A DNA stretch of 22,397 nucleotides, taken from Bacteroides sp. (GTDB lineage: Bacteria; Bacteroidota; Bacteroidia; Bacteroidales; Bacteroidaceae). Both the position numbers and the translations under genes were made by a program. Below the pieces are notes generated by a model. It was given only the letters and a program-made list of their open reading frames with translations. It searched no databases and was not told where the DNA came from. Location of the stretch: assembly GCA_019412865.1 (NCBI GenBank), contig DXOJ01000435.1, positions 1 to 22,397 of the forward strand, in the 5' to 3' direction. Shown one piece after another: positions 15,680 through 22,397 of this stretch. The first letter of the stretch is position 1, and the number at the start of each line of letters is the position of its first letter.

Positions 15680-17065
15680 TTATTCCAGTACGAGTTCTAT
15701 AACAGGTACTTCGACGTTAGGACGTTCTACAGGTAAAGTAATGATGATATCATCAGCTCCCGTGTTCTCAGTCATGTGGCTTCCCTTTTTGGTTTCTGTT
15801 CGAAATTTTAGTTCTGAATTGTCATTCAATAATTGAGCATATTTGATTTTTCCTTTGTATTGTTTTAAATATAAAGATTTAAATGGCCATTCTAAAACAT
15901 GTATGTATAGCCGTTTAGTACTAGGATTATATGTGAGAATGCAATTGTTGGGGCAAGAGTACTCTGATGGGGCGGCAGTACACCCATAAATAGAATTACT
16001 GTGAAAGCGCATCCAATGAGCTAGGCCTTTTAAACATTTTATTGCACGTTCATCAAAAACACCTCTTGCTGTTGGTCCAACATTCAATAGTAGGTTGCCT
16101 CCTTTACTAACAGTTTCAGCTAACATTACAATTAGTTGGTGTACACTTTTCCAACTGTATTCATCACGGTTATAACCCCATGAACCAGAAAAAGTTTGGC
16201 AGGTTTCCCAAGGAACTCGTTGATTATTTACGGTAGGCCATTGTTGTGGCATGAATTGCTCCGGGGTGATGTAATCCCATCCTTGATTCTTTTCTGTTAA
16301 TCCGAGTCGATTGTTTATAATGATTTGTGGCTGTAACTTTCGTGCTAATTTGATAATGCCTTCTGCATCCCAGTCTTTGCTATTTTTACCGTTTTCTCCT
16401 TCAGCATAGGTATAATCCATGAAAAGTTCATCAATTTGTCCGAATTCAGTGAGCAATTCGGTTAATTGTTTTTTTATATATTCCCGATAATTTGCCATAT
16501 TACGGTTCTTATTCAGTTCTTTCAATAATTCAGGATTTTGTGGCATTTGTGGATGATTACGGTCGATTGTAAAATCAGGATGATGCCAATCCAGTAATGA
16601 ATAGTAAAATCCTATGCGTATGCCTTTGTTGCGGAAAGCATTAACCAGTGGTTTTAGAATATCCTTTTTATAAGGTGTATTGGTTATTTTGTAATCAGTA
16701 TATTTGCTGTCCCACATACAAAATCCATCATGATGTTTAGTGGTGAAAACCATATATTTAACCCCGGCTGCTTTTGCCATATGTGCCCATTCTTCCGGAT
16801 TGTATAAATCTGGATTAAATAAGTCTTTGTATAGGTTATAATGTTCATCGGACATCTTTTCTCTACTCTTTACCCATTCGTGACGGGCAGGCATGGCATA
16901 AAGCCCCCAGTGGATAAATAGACCGAATCTGTCATGCGTCCACCAAGACATACGTTCTGTTTTATTTATGGGAGAATCATACTGCCTTTGTGAAGGGGGA
17001 GTGGCATTCATTTCCTGACAAATGAGAGATAGAAAAAGGAAGGTGTATATAATAACTCTTTTCAT
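15680..17065 (-). CDS. GH29 alpha-L-fucosidase
   Basis: The 461-residue secreted protein (signal peptide about 1-21; no good lipobox before Cys16) has GH29 landmarks in order: WWTHDRFGLFIHWGLYAMPARHEW (His52), KYMVFTTKHHDGFCMWDSKYTDY (His111-His112), IGFYYSLLDWHHPDF, the probable nucleophile Asp217 in DELFMDYTYAEG, NNRLG (Asn252-Arg253), VPWETCQTFSGSWGY (Glu287) and GGNLLLNVGPTARG. It should release alpha-linked L-fucose with retention, in the periplasm or at the surface. The usual WFDG nucleophile motif reads FMDY here. The C-terminal part (about 370-461) is a beta-rich domain. It is the last gene of a four-gene operon, 2 bases after the DUF5040 gene. The linkage specificity cannot be decided. 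Confidence 0.93.
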   Translation of the reverse strand: MKRVIIYTFLFLSLICQEMNATPPSQRQYDSPINKTERMSWWTHDRFGLFIHWGLYAMPARHEWVKSREKMSDEHYNLYKDLFNPDLYNPEEWAHMAKAAGVKYMVFTTKHHDGFCMWDSKYTDYKITNTPYKKDILKPLVNAFRNKGIRIGFYYSLLDWHHPDFTIDRNHPQMPQNPELLKELNKNRNMANYREYIKKQLTELLTEFGQIDELFMDYTYAEGENGKNSKDWDAEGIIKLARKLQPQIIINNRLGLTEKNQGWDYITPEQFMPQQWPTVNNQRVPWETCQTFSGSWGYNRDEYSWKSVHQLIVMLAETVSKGGNLLLNVGPTARGVFDERAIKCLKGLAHWMRFHSNSIYGCTAAPSEYSCPNNCILTYNPSTKRLYIHVLEWPFKSLYLKQYKGKIKYAQLLNDNSELKFRTETKKGSHMTENTGADDIIITLPVERPNVEVPVIELVLE

Positions 17066-17067
17066 AT

Positions 17068-17844
17068 TTATTGTTTTATAGGTAATATTTTGTTCATTGA
17101 ATCAACGAAAATAGCTGCCATTCGTTGCTGCATATATGATTGTTCTCCCCGTATGGGGTGATGTCCATAGGCTATACCTTCTGTCACTTGGATATCCGTG
17201 GAATATAGTTGGCTGAATGGCTTTTGGGTGACAGGATGTAATACATTTTTTGAAAATCCGATATATTTATCAAATTCAATTAAAGGAAGTCCCCATTTGT
17301 CAGCAAGCTTTCTAATACTTTCATTATAAACGGTACGGCAATCATGCCAGTGAGTACATAATACAATAATTGCAGGCTTACCATAAAGAGTATTATAATA
17401 TTTAGATGTAGTGTCGTTGCGTAATTCATAACATTCTGTAATATAGCGTTTGATGACATAATCATAGGCTGCCGCGTAATTGCTACGATCAAACGGAACT
17501 TCGTAATCTGTGTATTTGTCTTTTAACTGAAGTTCTTCATACACATCTTTATTATGCACTTGCATAATGACTAATGCATCAATTTCTTCCAATTCTTCTT
17601 TGGAGTAAAGGGTACCATCCGCCATTCGGTTGGCAGTATTAGCTATGGCTTCCCCACCTATAGCCCGGTTAATGGCTTGTGCATTCAGTTTACGACAACC
17701 AATTTCAAACCATCCGTTTTGAGGAGAAGCGAATGAAGCTCCCGTCAATAAGATTTTGTATTCTGTTGATTTTGATGAGCTCTGTGCTATTGCTATTCCA
17801 GTGAAAATGTGGAATAACAATACGGCTAGGAATGTCTTTTTCAT
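17068..17844 (-). CDS. DUF5040/SGNH-like secreted protein, putative carbohydrate esterase
   Basis: The 258-residue product begins with a signal peptide ending near AIAQ (20-21). It resembles SGNH hydrolases in Bacteroides annotated as DUF5040: block I reads LLTGASFASPQNGW with Ser37, in place of the usual GDS; block II has RAIGGEAIANT (Gly63-Gly64); block III is probably QVHNKD (Asn98); and a C-terminal His pair in GIAYGHHPIRG (His228-His229) fits block V. An esterase (deacetylase) acting on the PUL substrate is a reasonable guess, but the missing GDS Asp leaves this open. The gene sits between the unassigned glycoside hydrolase (5-base gap) and GH29 (2-base gap). Confidence 0.75.
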   Translation of the reverse strand: MKKTFLAVLLFHIFTGIAIAQSSSKSTEYKILLTGASFASPQNGWFEIGCRKLNAQAINRAIGGEAIANTANRMADGTLYSKEELEEIDALVIMQVHNKDVYEELQLKDKYTDYEVPFDRSNYAAAYDYVIKRYITECYELRNDTTSKYYNTLYGKPAIIVLCTHWHDCRTVYNESIRKLADKWGLPLIEFDKYIGFSKNVLHPVTQKPFSQLYSTDIQVTEGIAYGHHPIRGEQSYMQQRMAAIFVDSMNKILPIKQ

Positions 17845-17849
17845 ATTTT

Positions 17850-19598
17850 TTATGGTTTATTTATTGTTCTGTATTTATCTACGGTAGGATTCAAACCTTG
17901 CTTTAAATCATGATAAAGTGGAGGATTGTTGAAATCAAAACTATAAGGTTCATAAAGCGTAGCACAATCTGGATGCGTTTTTGCAAATAGTTTATATTCT
18001 TTCCATAACCGGTCATAATTGTCGATGGCTTTGCAAATACTCTTTGTGTCGTACTGTCCGCTCATGTCTCCTTCGTAACCTTTGAGCATGATTATCCATC
18101 CTTGTTCATATATCGAATATAAAAGGAATCCGTATTCAGCAGAAGTTTGTAAGTAACGTCTTAGTTCCGGATTACCTGTTTGTATTTTATTAGCAAGTGA
18201 AACAATCTCTTTCCAGATTGTAACACTTTGAGATTTTTCCAATAAAACTTTGTGAGTCAGATCTTGTTCTATAATTGTTTTGAGATTCTGCTTTAATTCC
18301 TTTTCTCCTCCGATGAATTGATCTCTTGTCCACCATACATTGATAGGTAAGACTAAAGAAGCTCTCCCCCTGATAATAGCATCTGCGGACAAAAGGGAGA
18401 GACGGTGGAAACGTTCTACATCTTTTCCCTTGAATCCATTGACTATGGCATATTCTTTGAATAAATCTTTTTCCGGTAATGACATATGGTTTGCCCAATT
18501 AGCAAGTATTGCCACGTTGACGTCGCACCATAATTCATTTTTGATATAGGGACCTCTCCAACCTCCTCCTCTTGACCACGTCCAGATACCTGCAAAATTA
18601 GAATTAGATTTTAATTGATTCAAACAGTAAGGTTGAGAGTCTGATTTCAATTCCTCAAATCCATTCAGTACACCATCTGCAATATAATTGGGGTATGCTC
18701 CTTTACCTTCATATTCACGTTGGCACTCAATTTCTACAATTTGTTTGTGTTTACCTATTCCTAATGTTGGGTTGAACTTATAAGTACGATGATAATCTCC
18801 TTGTACGTGTTTTATACATAGATATAGGTTGGGATGAGGCTCAACACCATTCGTCACAGAAAGATAGTATTGAGGGTTGATATGGAAATAGCCAAAATCC
18901 CATGTACGGTAGAATACTTTTTTATTTTGATGTATGCATACCTCTTCTCTCAATAGGTTCATTAAGTCACGGTGTATCTTTTCTCCTCCATCTGTTTTAT
19001 AAGTGGAATTATGCTCCCAGGATTTTTCATTTCTGGGTATAGGACCATTACCTGTATGATAAGGTGTGTTTTGTAGGTAAGTTTCTCCTACGCGAATAAC
19101 TAAACCGTCGAGTTTAGGGAAGCGTTCAAATATTTCCCGGAGCATGATTCGGTGTATTTCTTGTGTTTTAGGACGAGTAAAATCAATTCGTCCTGTTGCA
19201 TCACAAATTTCATTTTTATAAATTTCTACTAGGCGTTTGGGAAGTACGATAATATCAGTAAAGTAGTATGCTTCTAATCCTGCTTTGTGGATAGACTCTA
19301 TTTTTTTTTCTATACGAGTAGCAACAGAGTCGGTCCATTGGCGCTCCTCGGAACCGATAGGACATATATTAGGGTTTAAGCTATTGTATGTTATAGCTGT
19401 ATGTACTGACTGAAACTCATTAACCACTTGTGCGTTAAAACCATATTGTGCTAGATTTTTTGGTTCATTAAACCAAGTGTTTGTGAAAGGCTCACCTGGA
19501 TTATGGTGAACCATATCCATAATAATGGGGGCTTGAGCAAACAAGCAACTCCACAGTGTGTTGGCTAGCAGAAAGACTGGAAATAGGTGTTTTCTCAT
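17850..19598 (-). CDS. Unassigned secreted protein, probable TIM-barrel glycoside hydrolase
   Basis: The 582-residue product has a signal peptide (MRKHLFPVFLLANTLWSCLFAQ). I cannot assign a family. The first ~360 residues read like an alternating beta/alpha barrel: FNAQVVNEF, GLEAYYFTDIIVLPKR, LDGLVIRVGETYLQNTPYHTGNGPI (Glu172 after a strand end), KVFYRTWDFGYFH, KHKQIVEIECQREYEG (Glu289, Glu291, Glu295) and FAGIWTWSRGGGWRGP. The remainder looks alpha-helical. The VIRVGE and IECQRE glutamates are candidate catalytic residues, and the layout recalls GH67/GH115-type alpha-glucuronidases or GH20-like barrels without a match I would trust. It lies between the GH141-like protein (7-base gap) and the esterase-like protein, so co-action on the same glycan is likely. 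Confidence 0.75.
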   Translation of the reverse strand: MRKHLFPVFLLANTLWSCLFAQAPIIMDMVHHNPGEPFTNTWFNEPKNLAQYGFNAQVVNEFQSVHTAITYNSLNPNICPIGSEERQWTDSVATRIEKKIESIHKAGLEAYYFTDIIVLPKRLVEIYKNEICDATGRIDFTRPKTQEIHRIMLREIFERFPKLDGLVIRVGETYLQNTPYHTGNGPIPRNEKSWEHNSTYKTDGGEKIHRDLMNLLREEVCIHQNKKVFYRTWDFGYFHINPQYYLSVTNGVEPHPNLYLCIKHVQGDYHRTYKFNPTLGIGKHKQIVEIECQREYEGKGAYPNYIADGVLNGFEELKSDSQPYCLNQLKSNSNFAGIWTWSRGGGWRGPYIKNELWCDVNVAILANWANHMSLPEKDLFKEYAIVNGFKGKDVERFHRLSLLSADAIIRGRASLVLPINVWWTRDQFIGGEKELKQNLKTIIEQDLTHKVLLEKSQSVTIWKEIVSLANKIQTGNPELRRYLQTSAEYGFLLYSIYEQGWIIMLKGYEGDMSGQYDTKSICKAIDNYDRLWKEYKLFAKTHPDCATLYEPYSFDFNNPPLYHDLKQGLNPTVDKYRTINKP

Positions 19599-19605
19599 GA
19601 TGATA

Positions 19606-21720
19606 TTATTGATAATTATTAGTAACTTGTTGATCTTTGATGGAATCGAACCCCTTTTGTTGTTGTTTTATAGAGTTGATTAACTGCATTCTGTCTGGTA
19701 AAGAAGTACGATATTCATCTGTATATAGTCCACATTTTTCTAATTGATATTTTTTTATAGAAATGACTTTCTGTATACTTTTCAAGCTCTTTTGAATAGA
19801 TATTTCTTGAATTCTCAAATCAGGAATTTTCAAATCAGTATTGTTGCCAAAATATGAATATTGAAAATCTTCATCTTCCCCTTCTTTTCGTAATCCACAA
19901 CGACAGTTGATAAATGTATTATCTGCTATACTGTTATCAATGGGTAATTCCAAATGTTTGTTTTTTAAGAAATTACTTATTCCCGGATAGATATTGTCCC
20001 AGTTACCTTCGTTAATCTGAAAAACATCGAATAAATGAGTAAAATCAGGATTTTGTGCATTGTAATTGCGTTTTTTCCCACGAGCATCAATACTTATACC
20101 TGCTGCACTACAATCAAAATATAGATTATCGTGAATGTAATTACAATGTCCTCCTCCGATAATGGTGCCGGAAACAGCTTGATGGACTACGTTGTTATAA
20201 ATTGAATCTCCGGCATGTCCATCATCTGCATATAGGGCATTCGCTCGTGGTGAATGATGAATAAAATTGTAGCGTAGAACATTACCTCGTGAGGTCCAAT
20301 CCCAACGGCTATAAAAGGCCCCGACATCACCTGTAACTTGAGCTATGTCGAATACTTCATTATACTCCATAATATTATTGTTTCCTCCATAAATGAAAGC
20401 TGCATGAGGAGCATTGTGTACTAGATTATGCCGGACGGTGATTCCAACTGCATTACCTTCTTCTATTCCGATTCCTGTAGTAAAAGTTCCCAGTTTTACG
20501 GCCGGTGCATAACTACGTTGAATTTCGCCAAAACGAGTGAAATAATTATTTTCTATTAAATGTTTGCAAGGAATCAAACTCTTTCTATTACCTCCAGAGA
20601 CTTCAATACAGGTACGTCCAATGTAGTCAAAATTGTTACTTTGTATTCTATTTTGTTTTCCTCCCTGAATGACTACTGCATTTCCTAATATATTTTTAAA
20701 GTTGCATCCGGCAATAAAACAGTCTGTGGCATCTTTTATAATGATACCATTACCTAGATGATTTTTAAAGGAGATATTCTCTATTTTTATATGACTGGAA
20801 TTTGTAATATTAATCAATGGAGTAATATCTGATACGATACTTAGTAGGTTCTCATCAAAATGTTGGGGAGGGAAAAGATACAATTTTTGAGTTGTAAAAT
20901 CAATACACCATTCTCCTGGCTGATCTATTTCTTCGAGCAAGTTCTCTACATAATATTCTTCTTTTCCCGAACCGTATGGTCGATGATATTTAGAACCGAT
21001 GCCGCCAAATATGCCTACATCTTTTCCATTCTTTGTTTCTATCCCTACGCTGTGAGTGACAGTTTGTTTAATAGGATTGATCTCTTTTATACGTACTGTC
21101 CAAGCTTGCCAAGGGACACGCCAGTATCCTGTAAACCATACACCGTCCTTTACTGTATTCACCCATTTGGCATGTTCTGGATCGCTATATTCAAAAGTTC
21201 CTCCCTGTTTGGCTGTTCCAAAATTATCTATAACCTTTCTCATATCCAGATACCCTTTGTTGGGATAACGTGAAAGGGGGAGTAACTCATTGTTATAAAT
21301 GAGTTGTGGAAAGTTTTTCCGTTCTTTTATTAAATCGGGAAAACTTGGAACGTTGATACCTATTTCCGATAAATCTATCTCCATAATCATTTCTTGAGCA
21401 TTCGGATGAATTCTATTTTTTATTTGAATATCTCTAACTGGTTTTAGTTTCCCTTTCAAAGGTTTATCGCACCGGAATTGTACCTTTCCTGGATTTTTAC
21501 CTTTTATTATTACTCCTTTCTCACAGTCTTTTATTTCTATACTCTTATTAAGAATATAGTCTCCATCATGAAATAAAATGGAGCTTCCATTCATTGCAGC
21601 TTCCTCAATGGCTGTTTGGATGGAGTTTTCTCCTTGAAGTGGAGAAAGCTGGATAATACTTTGTCCCAAACAGGGAAATGAGAAAATACAGGCTAATAAT
21701 AAAATCAGTAAATGTTTCAT
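19606..21720 (-). CDS. Secreted right-handed parallel beta-helix enzyme, GH141-like
   Basis: The 704-residue product (from the ATG at 21718-21720) has a signal peptide ending near CLGQ (17-20). An earlier start at 21795 would add 25 non-signal residues, and the -7 box at 21755-21762 lies inside that stretch, so I reject it. An N-terminal module carries the QTAIEEAAMNGSSILFHDGDY pectate-lyase-like start. The parallel beta-helix (about 300-650) shows repeated N-rich coils and motifs TGDVGAFYSRWDWTSRGNVLRYNFIHHS (Asp465) and NALYADDGHAGDSIYNNVV (Asp499, Asp500). These resemble GH141, whose known members include an alpha-L-fucosidase on rhamnogalacturonan II and a xylanase; activity here is unknown. 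First gene of the operon, divergent from susC. Confidence 0.85.
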   Translation of the reverse strand: MKHLLILLLACIFSFPCLGQSIIQLSPLQGENSIQTAIEEAAMNGSSILFHDGDYILNKSIEIKDCEKGVIIKGKNPGKVQFRCDKPLKGKLKPVRDIQIKNRIHPNAQEMIMEIDLSEIGINVPSFPDLIKERKNFPQLIYNNELLPLSRYPNKGYLDMRKVIDNFGTAKQGGTFEYSDPEHAKWVNTVKDGVWFTGYWRVPWQAWTVRIKEINPIKQTVTHSVGIETKNGKDVGIFGGIGSKYHRPYGSGKEEYYVENLLEEIDQPGEWCIDFTTQKLYLFPPQHFDENLLSIVSDITPLINITNSSHIKIENISFKNHLGNGIIIKDATDCFIAGCNFKNILGNAVVIQGGKQNRIQSNNFDYIGRTCIEVSGGNRKSLIPCKHLIENNYFTRFGEIQRSYAPAVKLGTFTTGIGIEEGNAVGITVRHNLVHNAPHAAFIYGGNNNIMEYNEVFDIAQVTGDVGAFYSRWDWTSRGNVLRYNFIHHSPRANALYADDGHAGDSIYNNVVHQAVSGTIIGGGHCNYIHDNLYFDCSAAGISIDARGKKRNYNAQNPDFTHLFDVFQINEGNWDNIYPGISNFLKNKHLELPIDNSIADNTFINCRCGLRKEGEDEDFQYSYFGNNTDLKIPDLRIQEISIQKSLKSIQKVISIKKYQLEKCGLYTDEYRTSLPDRMQLINSIKQQQKGFDSIKDQQVTNNYQ

Positions 21721-21754
21721 TGTATTATATTGATTATTGGAAATTGAACAAGTG

Positions 21755-21762
21755 CAAAAGTA
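21755..21762 (-). promoter_or_regulatory. -7 box TACTTTTG for the PUL enzyme operon
   Basis: TACTTTTG on the minus strand matches TAnnTTTG, 34 bases before the ATG at 21720. No TTTG is found at -33 distance, as expected if an HTCS, SusR-like or similar activator outside the window drives the operon. Confidence 0.5.
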
Positions 21763-21908
21763 CCGTGATTTAGCCAATCTTTTTAATAAAGGCATTTCAA
21801 AATATATGAGATTTGTTTCATGAGTTATTCGAAGTATTTTATATCATTGCAGAAAATATGAAAAACATGGCAGTTGAAACTGACATAAACTATTTGATTT
21901 TACACATC

Positions 21909-21935
21909 ATGTAACATGTATTATATAAATGTAAC
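21909..21935 (+). repeat. ATGTAAC direct repeat in the divergent PUL intergenic region
   Basis: ATGTAAC occurs at 21909-21915 and 21929-21935, a 20-bp period, on a background of AT-rich sequence between the GH141-like operon and susC. It lies about 73-100 bases upstream of the susC -7 box. It may be an activator site for an AraC-type PUL regulator, but short AT-rich repeats can occur by chance. Confidence 0.35.
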
Positions 21936-22007
21936 CAGTGTTGTGACGAAGATGCTATTCTCATATATTTTGAAGCATGAGTGTTAATTGCCGTGCTATC
22001 TAATGCC

Positions 22008-22015
22008 TAATTTTG
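22008..22015 (+). promoter_or_regulatory. -7 box TAATTTTG for the susC-like gene
   Basis: TAATTTTG matches the -7 consensus, 50 bases before the susC ATG at 22066. No proper -33 TTTG is seen, consistent with regulated expression. Confidence 0.5.
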
Positions 22016-22065
22016 CATCCATAGTTAAACAATACTAAGTAACCTTTATTAAATTTTTAATTATT

Positions 22066-22392
22066 ATGAATTCATTTACACACATTGGATTGCGATCTCG
22101 GTTCTTACTGATGCTGATGATTGCACTTATCTTACCGACGTTGTCTGTATGGGGACAGAATACAACAATTACAGGTAAAGTCGTTGATCCGAAAGGAGAA
22201 CCTCTTGTAGGCGTTTCGGTTTTGGAACAAGGAACAACGAATGGTACGGTTACCGATATAAATGGTCGGTATAGTATCGCAGTACAGAAGGAATCTTCTT
22301 CCCTTCGATTTAGTTATATGGGATTTGATAATCAAGAAATTGTTGGGGCACGTGTAAAAACCTGTGTTTTCGTTTGTTATTTTTTGCTATAA
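22066..22392 (+). pseudogene. SusC-type TonB-dependent receptor, 5' part, reading frame interrupted near window edge
   Basis: The product opens with a signal peptide (RFLLMLMIALILPTLSVWGQ) followed by a carboxypeptidase-regulatory-like domain typical of SusC proteins (TTITGKVVDPKGEPLVGVSVLEQGT, TDINGRYSI, LRFSYMGFDNQEIVGAR). Normal SusC proteins are about 1000 residues and continue with a plug domain; here the sequence after about 22350 reads VKTCVFVCYFLL and ends in TAA at 22390-22392. No other frame restores the SusC pattern in the last ~45 bases. An insertion sequence end, a rearrangement or assembly edge are possible; the gene may be intact in relatives. SusC would import the PUL glycan across the outer membrane with a SusD partner that would lie beyond the window. 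The fragment status is therefore uncertain. Confidence 0.7.
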
Positions 22393-22397
22393 AAAAT

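Noticed and set aside
21721..21795. Upstream start for the GH141-like gene at 21795
   Set aside because: The added 25 residues precede a normal signal peptide and include the -7 box, so the ATG at 21720 is preferred.
1..22397. CRISPR array, tRNA, rRNA or riboswitch
   Set aside because: No spaced identical repeats, cloverleaf-type sequences or recognised riboswitch patterns were seen on either strand by reading; a covariance search was not possible.

Overview
The window looks like chromosomal DNA of a gut Bacteroides species. Evidence: start codons lack Shine-Dalgarno sequences, -7 boxes of the Bacteroides TAnnTTTG type sit upstream of most operons, one promoter has a full TTTG-N20-TATATTTG, there is a SusC-type TonB-dependent receptor N-terminus, and a polysaccharide-utilisation enzyme cluster follows Bacteroidales layout. 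No tRNA, rRNA, CRISPR array or complete insertion sequence was found. All family names are from reading the sequence; no database search was run.

Left part (1-7602), sensing and detoxification genes: the 3' end of a MATE-type efflux protein; a MarR-GNAT fusion regulator/acetyltransferase behind a good promoter flanked by two copies of an 18-bp motif; a small cysteine-less HMA-like protein; two convergent, overlapping fold-type-I PLP genes (a stand-alone aminotransferase and a MocR/GntR-type regulator); a three-gene minus-strand operon (DUF3788, zinc-ribbon/AraC/GyrI-like fusion, stand-alone GyrI-like protein); and a small lipoprotein.

Middle part (7634-15206), a regulated RND tripartite efflux system: a LytS-type histidine kinase and LytTR response regulator (overlapping ATGA) lie divergently from a membrane-fusion lipoprotein, an AcrB-like permease and a TolC/NodT-like outer-membrane lipoprotein. 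The divergent intergenic region holds two direct repeats with a 21-bp period that match LytTR half-sites, just upstream of a -7 box without a -33 box. This suggests that the two-component system activates the pump operon.

Right part (15680-22397), one side of a polysaccharide utilisation locus: a tight four-gene minus-strand operon (parallel beta-helix GH141-like protein, an unassigned secreted putative glycoside hydrolase, a DUF5040/SGNH-like putative esterase, and a GH29 alpha-L-fucosidase), divergent from a susC-like gene. The susC reading frame stops after 108 codons close to the window edge, where the sequence no longer reads like SusC; this may be an insertion junction. The enzymes suggest a fucose-containing, possibly acylated glycan. 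The PUL is visibly more AT-rich than the pump operon.
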